DNA from: Clostridiaceae bacterium UBA6110
GTDB taxonomy: Bacteria > Bacillota > Clostridia > Clostridiales > Clostridiaceae
Length of the DNA stretch: 27,699 bases
Direction: 5' to 3'
NCBI GenBank assembly: GCA_002428415.1
Contig: DIWI01000076.1
Span: 1-27,699 of the forward strand
Made by a program: the position numbers and the translations under genes
Shown here: piece after piece, positions 15,213-23,016 of the stretch
Layout: the number at the start of each line of letters is the position of its first letter
Position numbering within the stretch: position 1 is the stretch's first letter
The notes under the pieces: model-generated
Database searches by the model: none
What the model was told of the DNA's origin: nothing
What the model saw: only the letters and a program-made list of their open reading frames with translations

Positions 15213-15242
15213 ATAACACAAGTATTGTTAATTTAATATCAA
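15213..15242 (-). promoter_or_regulatory. Promoter of the hydE-hydG-hydF operon
   Basis: Minus-strand -35 TTGATA (15237-15242), 18-bp spacer, -10 TGTTAT (15213-15218). Transcription would begin near 15206, exactly at the first stem of the leader RNA. Confidence 0.5.
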
Positions 15243-15273
15243 TTTAAATATATTTAATAAATTTTTATCAATG

Positions 15274-16554
15274 TCAGGAAATTACTCTGGAAAGGGCTAT
15301 GAGCACTCCCAGCTTGCCATGGTCGAAGGTAAGTCCGCCCTGGAGGTAAGCGATATAGGGCTCCCTTATTGGAGCATCACAGGAAAGCTCGATTGAGGCT
15401 CCCTGGATGAAAGCACCAGCCGCCATTATTACCTGGTCCTCATAGCCTGGCATGTCCCATGGCTCACAGACAGCAGATGAGTCTATTGGTGCACCGAACT
15501 GTATGCCCTTTACGAACTCTATCATCTTGTCCTTCACACCGAACTTTATCGCCTGTATTATATCGGTCCTCTTGTCTTCCGCCTTAGGCAGCACAGTAAA
15601 GCCTGCAAGTTCAAGAAGCTTTGCCGCGTAAACAGATGTCTTCACGGCTTCCATTGTAGTATGAGGTGCAAGGAAGAGCCCCTGGTAGAAGCTTCTCATG
15701 ACTCCGAAGGTTGAACCGGCTTCGCCGCCGATTCCAGGAAGGGTAAGCCTGAAGGAAGCCTTTTCGACAAGGTCTCTTCTTCCTACCACATATCCACCTG
15801 TCTGTGCGATGCCGCCACCTATGTTCTTTATGAGAGATCCCGCCACAAGGTCAGCACCAACTTCAATTGGTTCCTTTTCTTCAACGAATTCTCCATAGCA
15901 ATTATCAACAAAAACCACGACGTCTTTCCTTACTGACCTTACCTGCCTTATTACTTCCTCGATTTCAGCTATATTCATGGATTTTCTCCAGCCGTAGCCG
16001 GTGCTTCTCTGGATGTGTATCATCTTTACAGAAGGGTTCAAACGAAGAACATCCTTTACCGCTTCGATGTCAACCTTGTCATCCTTCAGCGGAATTTCGA
16101 CATAGCCCACTCCATAGTCCTTTAACGATCCCGAGTCTTCATCTCCGGCGATCCCTATTATACTGTGCAGAGTGTCATATGGCTTTCCGCAAACTGAAAC
16201 CATGGTATCGCCTGGCCTTAGCACACCATAAAGGGCTGCAGCTATGGCATGGGTTCCGCTTACAAAATGAGGCCTGACAAGCGCAGCCTCCGCCTTGAAT
16301 ACCTTCGCGTAGAGCACGTCAAGCGTGTCCCTTCCCACATCTCCATAACCATAGCCTGTCGAATTCGTAAAATGGTAGTCGCTGATCTTTTCATCCTGGA
16401 ATGCCTTCAGCACCTTGAACTGGTTGTATTCCCTGATGCCGTCATAGTATTCGAACATGCCCTCCACTTCCTTGAGAGCTTTCCTGTGGAGCTCAAGGAC
16501 CTTCTCGCTTATGCCATATTCCTTCAGAAGGAATTTTTCCGTAATCTCATTCAT
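15274..16554 (-). CDS. PLP-dependent methionine gamma-lyase/aluminium-resistance family protein (YnbB-like)
   Basis: Protein of 426 residues of the Met_gamma_lyase / 'aluminium resistance protein' family, a fold-type I PLP enzyme related to Cys/Met metabolism lyases. Motifs: the glycine-rich cofactor region with RPHFVSGTHAIAAALYG, the PLP aspartate in FVDNCYGEFVE, and the probable PLP lysine in AGSLIKNIGGGIAQTGGYV. Start: ATG at 16554 with AGAGGT 8 nt upstream. The family commonly sits next to hfq and miaA in Firmicutes, as here and as ynbB in Bacillus. The true substrate is not established, so both common names are cautious labels. No terminator follows before the hydE promoter. Confidence 0.9.
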   Translation of the reverse strand: MNEITEKFLLKEYGISEKVLELHRKALKEVEGMFEYYDGIREYNQFKVLKAFQDEKISDYHFTNSTGYGYGDVGRDTLDVLYAKVFKAEAALVRPHFVSGTHAIAAALYGVLRPGDTMVSVCGKPYDTLHSIIGIAGDEDSGSLKDYGVGYVEIPLKDDKVDIEAVKDVLRLNPSVKMIHIQRSTGYGWRKSMNIAEIEEVIRQVRSVRKDVVVFVDNCYGEFVEEKEPIEVGADLVAGSLIKNIGGGIAQTGGYVVGRRDLVEKASFRLTLPGIGGEAGSTFGVMRSFYQGLFLAPHTTMEAVKTSVYAAKLLELAGFTVLPKAEDKRTDIIQAIKFGVKDKMIEFVKGIQFGAPIDSSAVCEPWDMPGYEDQVIMAAGAFIQGASIELSCDAPIREPYIAYLQGGLTFDHGKLGVLIALSRVIS

Positions 16555-16643
16555 ATAAATTTACCTCTATCAATATTTAGTACAATACAACAGTCTATCA
16601 CAGGTCCCTGCTCAAGGCAAAGGAAAGTGACAAACATGGAAAA

Positions 16644-16661
16644 GGACCGGTTTCCCGGTCC
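16644..16661 (-). terminator. Terminator after hfq
   Basis: On the minus strand GGACCGG-GAAA-CCGGTCC, a 7-bp stem closed by a GNRA tetraloop, followed by TTTTCC. The downstream YnbB-like gene begins about 90 nt later, so termination may be partial. Confidence 0.75.
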
Positions 16662-16668
16662 ATAGGTT

Positions 16669-16932
16669 TTACTGTTCGCTTTCAGGTACAACCTCTTCAG
16701 GTACCTGAGGGTTGTTGAATAGTATCGGCTTCTGCGGAGTGATGGTAGTTATTGAATGCTTGTATACCAGCATCTGCTTTCCTTCGCTGTCCAGAACTAC
16801 GGTGAAATTATCGAAGCCCTTTACCGTTCCCCTTAGCTGGAATCCATTGACAAGATGTATGATGACCTGCATCCTCTGCTTTCTCGCCCCATTGAGGAAA
16901 ATATCCTGTAGATTGTTTGTAGACTTGTTCAT
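16669..16932 (-). CDS. hfq: RNA chaperone Hfq
   Basis: Sm-like hexameric RNA-binding protein of 87 residues that helps small RNAs act on mRNAs. The Sm1 motif (VNGFQLRGTVKGFDNFTVVLD) and Sm2 motif with the Hfq signature YKHSITTI are intact. The N-terminus NLQDIFLNGARKQRMQVIIHL matches the family. An acidic, Pro/Glu-rich tail of about 15 residues follows the core. Start: ATG at 16932 behind AAGGGGTGA. It follows miaA by about 90 nt, the usual arrangement, and has a likely own promoter in the gap. Confidence 0.97.
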   Translation of the reverse strand: MNKSTNNLQDIFLNGARKQRMQVIIHLVNGFQLRGTVKGFDNFTVVLDSEGKQMLVYKHSITTITPQKPILFNNPQVPEEVVPESEQ

Positions 16933-16959
16933 CCCCTCACCCCTTTATTTAATAAGCTC

Positions 16960-16989
16960 ATTATGCCGAGCAGTCATGTGTCGTTGCAA
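16960..16989 (-). promoter_or_regulatory. Candidate hfq promoter
   Basis: Minus-strand -35 TTGCAA (16984-16989), 18-bp spacer, -10 CATAAT (16960-16965), in the miaA-hfq gap. No terminator is seen in the gap, so readthrough from mutS-mutL-miaA is also expected. Confidence 0.45.
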
Positions 16990-17021
16990 TTTGTATATCC
17001 TTTATTATATAACATGTAGAT

Positions 17022-17942
17022 TTAGCTTTCCATGCTTTTAATGAGATTTAGGATTTCTTCAGTGCTCATTGAATCCCTGTCAATCTCAACAGCAAGGTTC
17101 TTCCTCCGAAACCATGTAAGCTGCCTTTTGGCATAGTTCCTGGAATGCCTTTGGATCTCATCAACCATCTCTTCAAAGGTCTTCCTTCCGTCCAGATAGT
17201 CAAGCACCTCCTTATATCCGATACCCTGCATGCTCTGGTGCTCCCTGGTAAGGCCCATCTCCCTGAGCATCCTGACCTCCTCGACCAGTCCTTCCTCAAG
17301 CATCTTAAGAACCCTGCTGTCTATGGTGCTATAAAGCGCTTCCCTGTTCCGGTTAAGGTAGTAGTAGCTGACCTCATACTTAGGATTGATTATACCCTCG
17401 TCCGCAAATGAGCTGAAGGGCTTTCCGGTCATATGTTGGACTTCAAGGGCCCTGATGACCCTTTTCAGGTTATTGGGATGTATCCTTTCCGCAGCCAGAG
17501 GATCCACCTGCTTAAGCTGCCTGTGGACCTCTTCCCTTCCGCTCTTTTCGGCAAGGTCCTCCATGGAGGCTCTGAAAGCCGGATCTCCTGAGCCCTCTGC
17601 AAAGGACATGTCCGTTATTACGCTGTCTATGTACAGTCCGGTACCACCTACCATTATGGGTACCTTCCCTCTCGAGATTATGTCATCGATTGCCATTTCT
17701 GCCATAGCCTTGTATTCCGAGACACTGAAGGGTGAAAGAGGGTCGAGGATGTCCACCATATGGTGGGGGATCCCCTGCATTTCTTCCTTTGTCGCCTTGG
17801 CAGAGCCGATATCCATGAGCCTGTATATCTGCATCGAGTCGCAGGATACTATCTCACCGTCAAGGAGCTTCGCAAGCCTTATGGAGATTTCAGTCTTCCC
17901 TACTCCCGTAGGTCCGGCTATTATAATAAGCCTTGGCTTCAT
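17022..17942 (-). CDS. miaA: tRNA dimethylallyltransferase MiaA
   Basis: Enzyme of 306 residues that transfers a dimethylallyl group to N6 of A37 in tRNAs reading UNN codons, giving i6A. Walker-type P-loop GPTGVGKTE (10-18), the substrate and tRNA binding DSMQIYR (34-40), VGGTGLYIDSV and the later MQGIGYKE stretch are all present. Start: ATG at 17942 overlaps the mutL stop (ATGA), with AGGAGG 6 nt upstream inside mutL. Cotranscribed with mutS-mutL. MiaB, which adds the 2-methylthio group to the same base, is encoded in the same window. Confidence 0.97.
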   Translation of the reverse strand: MKPRLIIIAGPTGVGKTEISIRLAKLLDGEIVSCDSMQIYRLMDIGSAKATKEEMQGIPHHMVDILDPLSPFSVSEYKAMAEMAIDDIISRGKVPIMVGGTGLYIDSVITDMSFAEGSGDPAFRASMEDLAEKSGREEVHRQLKQVDPLAAERIHPNNLKRVIRALEVQHMTGKPFSSFADEGIINPKYEVSYYYLNRNREALYSTIDSRVLKMLEEGLVEEVRMLREMGLTREHQSMQGIGYKEVLDYLDGRKTFEEMVDEIQRHSRNYAKRQLTWFRRKNLAVEIDRDSMSTEEILNLIKSMES

Positions 17943-19768
17943 ACTATCCTCCTGAAGGCCTTTTCAAAATCCTTTTCGGTGTACTTGATCATGGTAGGCC
18001 TTCCGTGGGGGCATGTAAACGGCTCTTCAATGTGCCTGAGCTCTTCTATGAGAAATTCCATTTCCCTCAGGGTAAGAGGCTCGTAGGCCTTTACAGACGC
18101 CTTGCAAGCTGCGGTCGCTATCCTCATCCTTCTGATTTCCTCCCTGGTGCCCTTGCCAAGGTTCCTTATGTTATCAAGTATGTCAGTAAGGTAAGCCATA
18201 TTGGAAACCTCACCCAGGAAATAGGGCACCTCCCTGACTGAAATTGCCCTGTCACCGAAGTCCTCTACAAGGAAGCCGGCTTCAGCAAGCGCTGAGCGGT
18301 TTTCGTTCATGAGACCGTAGTCCTCAAGACTCAGCTCGAGGATTGCCGGTACTAGAAGAGGCTGTGATGATACTGCACCCTGCGTCAGGTCCCTCATGTA
18401 CTTTTCAAAGTTTATCTTCTCGTGAGCCGCATGCTGGTCAAAGACATATAGCTCGTCATGGATCTCAGCTAATATATAAGTGCTCCTGAACTGCCCTATG
18501 ATCCTCGGCATCGGGAACTTGGCTTCCCTCATGGAAACTGGTTCTTCAGCCACATATGAGCTTACAGGTCTCGTTTCCGGTGCCGCTGAAGGTCCTGTTT
18601 CCATCTTGTCTTCGCCTGAATATATGGTCTCATCCGTCCACTGCCTTCTTGATTCAGGGAAGGACCTCACAGTTACATCAACCGGCATGTCGATATAAAC
18701 AGGCTTTATGGGCATGTCAGCTGCAAGCTGCTCATGGGCTGCCTCCTGGCTTATATCAGGCTCTACATCAAAAGTCCTTTTCAGGCCTTCAGCCATGGTC
18801 TTGTGGATGGTATCGAAGACTACCTTGAATATGTGCCGGTCATCCTCGAATTTGATTTCCGCCTTTTGCGGGTGTATGTTTACGTCGATGATCTCGGGCA
18901 ATATGTCAATGTTGATTATCAGGAACGGAAAACGGCTTACCGTGGCAAATGATTTGAATGCATTCTCTGCTGCTACAGTTATCGTTCTTGACTGTACAAG
19001 CCGCCTGTTTACGAATATGCTCTGCTGGCTTCTGTTTCCTCTCGATATCTCCTCGTTCCCGACAAAGCCGCTTATCCTCAGAGACTCATATTCTTCGTCG
19101 AACTGAAAGGTGTTTTCCTGGGTCTTTTTCGTATACACCTGCCTGATGACGTCCTTCTGGTCTCCGGTACCGTATGTCTTCAGAAGCGGCTTCCCGTCTG
19201 AAACAAGGCTGAAGCTGATTTCAGGATGGGCTATCGCAATCTTTGACAGTATCTCTCCTATGGTACCGGCTTCCTTAGACCTGGTCTTAAGGAACTTCTT
19301 CCTTGCAGGCACATTGAAGAACAGGTCCCTTACCTCAATCAGCGTTCCCTTGTCCATTGGGGAGTACTTCTCATACTTCAGGTCTCCGCCTTCTATATAG
19401 ACTTCTCTGCCGTCTGTGCCTTCAGTCCTTGACCTCATGAGCACCTTCGATACGGAGCTTATGCTTGACAGTGCCTCTCCCCTGAAGCCCATGGTGCTGA
19501 TCCTGAACAGGTCGTCAGCGTTCATTATCTTGCTGGTGGCATGAGGCATAAAGGCCTTAAGCATGTCATCAGGCTCGATGCCTTCTCCCTTGTCGAGGAC
19601 CCTTATGAGCTCTTCTCCGCCACCCTGGATCTCGACGTGTATTTCCTTCGCGCCGGCGTCAATTGAGTTTTCCACCAGTTCCTTGACCACAGAGGATGGC
19701 CTTTCAACCACCTCACCGGCTGCTATCTTGTTGAATGTATCCTTGTCCAGGACATTAATCCTTGCCAT
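17939..19768 (-). CDS. mutL: DNA mismatch repair protein MutL
   Basis: Mismatch repair ATPase and endonuclease of 609 residues. The N-terminal GHKL ATPase region has NSIDAGA, DKGEGI, and GFRGEALSSI. The C-terminal domain carries the endonuclease metal motif DQHAAHEKINFE (from residue 444, DQHA-x2-E-x4-E) and CPHGRPT (586-592), as in nicking MutL proteins of bacteria that lack MutH. A variable linker covers about 330-410. The ATG follows directly after the mutS stop, indicating coupling, and the stop overlaps the miaA start by 4 nt. Confidence 0.97.
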   Translation of the reverse strand: MARINVLDKDTFNKIAAGEVVERPSSVVKELVENSIDAGAKEIHVEIQGGGEELIRVLDKGEGIEPDDMLKAFMPHATSKIMNADDLFRISTMGFRGEALSSISSVSKVLMRSRTEGTDGREVYIEGGDLKYEKYSPMDKGTLIEVRDLFFNVPARKKFLKTRSKEAGTIGEILSKIAIAHPEISFSLVSDGKPLLKTYGTGDQKDVIRQVYTKKTQENTFQFDEEYESLRISGFVGNEEISRGNRSQQSIFVNRRLVQSRTITVAAENAFKSFATVSRFPFLIINIDILPEIIDVNIHPQKAEIKFEDDRHIFKVVFDTIHKTMAEGLKRTFDVEPDISQEAAHEQLAADMPIKPVYIDMPVDVTVRSFPESRRQWTDETIYSGEDKMETGPSAAPETRPVSSYVAEEPVSMREAKFPMPRIIGQFRSTYILAEIHDELYVFDQHAAHEKINFEKYMRDLTQGAVSSQPLLVPAILELSLEDYGLMNENRSALAEAGFLVEDFGDRAISVREVPYFLGEVSNMAYLTDILDNIRNLGKGTREEIRRMRIATAACKASVKAYEPLTLREMEFLIEELRHIEEPFTCPHGRPTMIKYTEKDFEKAFRRIV

Positions 19769-22327
19769 CTAATTCAATTCCTTCGCATCATTGTTCAGTT
19801 CGTACAGCGCGTTCATGGCCTCAATCGGCGTCATGGACATTACATCCAGGGTCTTTATCCTTTCGAACAGTGCCTCGCGGCCAATATCCACAAAGCCTAT
19901 CTGAAGAGGATCCTCCTTGATTTTCTGGACTCTCGCAGGCTTTTTGCCCTTCTTCTCAAGGTCCTTGAGGATATCCTTTGCCCGGGTCAGTATCTCCCTG
20001 GGAATCCCGGCAAGCTTTGCAACCTCTATGCCGTATGACTCATCTGCACCTCCCGGAACGATCTTCCTGAGGAAGGCTATGGTCGTTCCGACCTCCCTGA
20101 CAAGCACTGAATAGTTCCTGATACCCTCGAGTTCGCCTTCCAGGGCAACCAGCTCATGATAGTGGGTTGCGAACAGGGACTTGCTTCCCCTTATGTGTTT
20201 CAGTATGTACTCAATCACTGCCCATGCGATGCTCAGCCCGTCATAGGTGCTTGTGCCCCTTCCTACCTCATCGAGGATGATAAGTGACCTTGATGTGGCA
20301 CTCTTTAATATTTCAGAAACCTCACTCATTTCGACCATGAATGTGGACTTGCCTCCCGCAAGGTCGTCGGAGGCTCCTATCCTCGTGAATATCCTGTCGC
20401 AAATCGAAAGCGATGCCTTCTTTGCGGGAACGAAGGAGCCGATCTGGGCCATCAGCACTATGAGTGCGCTCTGCCTCATGAAGGTTGATTTTCCCGACAT
20501 GTTGGGGCCTGTGATAATCAGGAACCTCTCCAAAGCGCTGTCCATCACCAGGTCGTTGGATACGAAAGCTCCCTTGTCCATCATCTTCTCAACTACAGGA
20601 TGCCGTCCCTCTACTATGTTCATCTTCCCGTCGATGCTGAATACGGGCTTAACATAGCCGTTGTCCCTGGCTACCTTCGCCAGGCACTGGTAGCAGTCAA
20701 GGTCTGCTATGCACCTGCTGGTTGCCTTCAGCCTCTCTATCTCGCCCTCGATCCTGTCCCTGATATCAGTGAACAGTCCATATTCAAGCTCTGAGAGCTT
20801 TTCCTCCGCACCCAGTATCTTGTCCTCCATCACCTTCAGTTCCTCGGTAATGTACCTCTCAGCATTGCTTAAGGTCTGCTTCCTTATGTATCTGCCTTCA
20901 GGTATACTGGAGAAATTTGCCCTGCTTATTTCGATATAGTAGCCGAATACCTTGTTGAAGCCTATCTTAAGGGACCTTATGCCGGTAAATTCCCTTTCCT
21001 TTGCTTCAAGCTCTGCAATCCACCTTTTACCATTGAGCCTGATGTCCCTGAGCTCGTCAACATCATTTCTGTAGCCATTCTTTATGATTCCGCCGTCCTT
21101 CGAGGTCATGGGTGCATCCTCTGATATGGATGAATCAAGGAGATTCCATATGTCAGAGAGAGTATCCATCTTCCTGTTGAGCCTTGAGAGTTCGCCGTAA
21201 TCAAGGCTTTTCAGGATGTCCTTCACAGCAGGCAGCCTTCCCAGTGAATTCTTCAGGGTAAGGAGCTCCTTGGGATTGACCGACTTAAGAGCTACCTTGG
21301 AAACTATCCTCTCGATGTCGTATACGCCCTTTAAAGCCTCCCTGAGGTCTTCCAGCATATCAAGGCTGCCATAGAGTGCTTCGACTGCTTCAAGCCTCCT
21401 GTCGATGAGCTCGCGGCTTATGAGCGGCTGCTCTACCCATCTTCTGAGATTCCTGCCTCCCATGGCCGTGGCTGTATCGTCAAGCACCCAGAGGAGACTT
21501 CCTCTCTTGCCCTTGTCCACTATGTTCTCTGTAAGTTCAAGGTTTCTCTTCGTGTTAGGATCCATTGCCATGGAATCAGACGACGAATAAACCTCCAGAT
21601 GGGTGAGGTTCGTAAGTGCGGTCTTCTGTGTCTCCTCGAGATATCCGAGAAGAATGCTGCAGGAGGATGCGATAAGAGAGTTTATTCCTCCTGATACGCT
21701 TCTGAAACGTCCTTCAAGCAGCAGGTCAGATTCATCCGGAATGCTTCTCGCATTTGTCAGCAGGGAATATCTGCTAAAAATGTATTCTGCCAGCTCTGCT
21801 GAAGAGGCAACAGCCTCCTTAGGGGAGAACTTTCCAATTTCAGCATCCAGCAACTCGGCCTCAGCCTTTACTACTGATGCGTAAAATTCACCTGTGGAGA
21901 TGTCGCAGAATGAAAGGCCGTAATTGCCTCCATCCTTGAATACACCCATTATGTAATTATTCCTTTCCTCCGAGACGAATGTCTCGTCAAGGAATGTCCC
22001 GGGAGTAATTACCCTTATGACGTCCCTTTGGACTATCCCCTTCGCAAGCTTCGGGTCCTCAACCTGCTCGCATATAGCCACCTTGTAGCCTTTCGAAACA
22101 AGCCTTCCAATATAGTTTCTTGCAGAATGGTATGGTATTCCACACATGGGGGCCCTGTCCTCCAGGCCGCAATCTCTGCCGGTAAGCACCAGCTCAAGCT
22201 CTTTTGATGCGAGCTCGGCATCCTCGAAGAACATCTCATAGAAGTCGCCCAGCCTGTAGAACAGTATTGTATCCTTGTACTTTTCCTTTATTTCAAAATA
22301 TTGCTGCATCATCGGTGTAAGTGCCAT
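19769..22327 (-). CDS. mutS: DNA mismatch repair protein MutS
   Basis: Mismatch recognition ATPase of 852 residues, the normal length for MutS1. The mismatch-reading motif GDFYEMF (Phe29, Glu31) is at the N-terminus. The connector, lever and clamp domains occupy about 130-570. The ATPase domain has Walker A GPNMSGKST, the DEVGRGTSTYDG Walker B/signature region and FATHYHEL. A C-terminal helix-turn-helix follows. Start: ATG at 22327 (MALTPMMQQY) with GGAGGT 5 nt upstream; the in-frame codon at 22366 is rejected. A -10 like TATACT lies at 22357-22362. First gene of the mutS-mutL-miaA run. Confidence 0.97.
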   Translation of the reverse strand: MALTPMMQQYFEIKEKYKDTILFYRLGDFYEMFFEDAELASKELELVLTGRDCGLEDRAPMCGIPYHSARNYIGRLVSKGYKVAICEQVEDPKLAKGIVQRDVIRVITPGTFLDETFVSEERNNYIMGVFKDGGNYGLSFCDISTGEFYASVVKAEAELLDAEIGKFSPKEAVASSAELAEYIFSRYSLLTNARSIPDESDLLLEGRFRSVSGGINSLIASSCSILLGYLEETQKTALTNLTHLEVYSSSDSMAMDPNTKRNLELTENIVDKGKRGSLLWVLDDTATAMGGRNLRRWVEQPLISRELIDRRLEAVEALYGSLDMLEDLREALKGVYDIERIVSKVALKSVNPKELLTLKNSLGRLPAVKDILKSLDYGELSRLNRKMDTLSDIWNLLDSSISEDAPMTSKDGGIIKNGYRNDVDELRDIRLNGKRWIAELEAKEREFTGIRSLKIGFNKVFGYYIEISRANFSSIPEGRYIRKQTLSNAERYITEELKVMEDKILGAEEKLSELEYGLFTDIRDRIEGEIERLKATSRCIADLDCYQCLAKVARDNGYVKPVFSIDGKMNIVEGRHPVVEKMMDKGAFVSNDLVMDSALERFLIITGPNMSGKSTFMRQSALIVLMAQIGSFVPAKKASLSICDRIFTRIGASDDLAGGKSTFMVEMSEVSEILKSATSRSLIILDEVGRGTSTYDGLSIAWAVIEYILKHIRGSKSLFATHYHELVALEGELEGIRNYSVLVREVGTTIAFLRKIVPGGADESYGIEVAKLAGIPREILTRAKDILKDLEKKGKKPARVQKIKEDPLQIGFVDIGREALFERIKTLDVMSMTPIEAMNALYELNNDAKELN

Positions 22328-22512
22328 TTCAGACCTCCAAACTTTAACTACCTTATAGTATACCAAATACGTGTTCTACATTGTACCTCATTATTAATGA
22401 ATGATTTAACCGTACCCATCCAAAAATTTCCAATTCTTTCCAGAAAATATACAGAAAGTTATCAGATGCAAAACACATTGAGAATTATCTTCAGTTAGTA
22501 TATTCCCATAGG

Positions 22513-22545
22513 ATGCCAGTACTGGCATAGCATGCAGAAGCATGC
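22513..22545 (+). promoter_or_regulatory. 16-bp perfect palindrome and GCATGC pair before the VOC gene
   Basis: ATGCCAGTACTGGCAT (22513-22528) is a perfect palindrome. Two copies of GCATGC (22530-22535 and 22540-22545) follow, 4 nt apart, directly before the GGGAGG ribosome site. It could be an operator or a hairpin in the mRNA leader. Confidence 0.5.
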
Positions 22546-22557
22546 AGGGAGGACAAA

Positions 22558-22968
22558 ATGATAAAAGGAGTATATATAAACATTTCGACTAAAGACCTTG
22601 AGAAGAGCACCCGGTTCTTCACGAAGATGGGCTTCAGGAAAGATGACCGGTTCAGCGACAGCAACGCTTCGATGATCGTGATAGACGAGAATTACTACAT
22701 CATGATACTTACGGAGGAGTTCTTCAGGCAATTCACGAAGAAGACCATAGCGGATGAATCGACAGTCGAGACTCTGATCGCACTTGAGGTTCCTGACAGG
22801 GAGACTGTAGACCGCTTAGTAGACAGGGCACTCGAGCTTGGAGCAGGAAGCCCGCCTCAGACAGACCCAATGGATTTCATGTATACGAGAAGCTTCTACG
22901 ACACTGACGGACATCACTGGGAATTCTTCTGGATGGATAATGACTTCGACCCGCAAAATCCTGTCTGA
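22558..22968 (+). CDS. VOC (glyoxalase/bleomycin resistance-like) family protein
   Basis: Small cytosolic protein of 136 residues with the paired beta-alpha-beta-beta-beta fold of the vicinal oxygen chelate superfamily: GVYINISTKDLEKSTRFFTKMGF at the start, and YTRSFYDTDGHHWEFFWMD at the end. It resembles the 'lactoylglutathione lyase-like' proteins common in Firmicutes whose substrate is unknown. The first metal-ligand position appears to be Asn instead of His, so classical metal-dependent glyoxalase chemistry is doubtful. Start: ATG at 22558 with GGGAGG 6 nt upstream. Single gene between mutS and miaB, on the opposite strand, sharing a terminator with miaB. Confidence 0.85.
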   Translation: MIKGVYINISTKDLEKSTRFFTKMGFRKDDRFSDSNASMIVIDENYYIMILTEEFFRQFTKKTIADESTVETLIALEVPDRETVDRLVDRALELGAGSPPQTDPMDFMYTRSFYDTDGHHWEFFWMDNDFDPQNPV

Positions 22969-22976
22969 TGACAGGG

Positions 22977-23008
22977 ACAGCCGCCATCTTGAATCAGATG
23001 ACGGCTGT
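22977..23008. terminator. Terminator between convergent VOC and miaB genes
   Basis: Arms ACAGCCGCCATCT and AGATGACGGCTGT pair with one mismatch around a TGAATC loop, followed by TATTATTCC. It sits between the two convergent stop codons. Confidence 0.75.
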
Positions 23009-23016
23009 TATTATTC

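Noticed and set aside
15023..15214. Minus-strand open frame of 63 codons upstream of hydE
   Set aside because: It runs through the terminator and pairing segments of the leader RNA, has no ribosome site and no recognisable protein features.
22033..22239. Minus-strand frame of 68 codons inside mutS
   Set aside because: Out-of-frame shadow of the well-conserved MutS N-terminal region.
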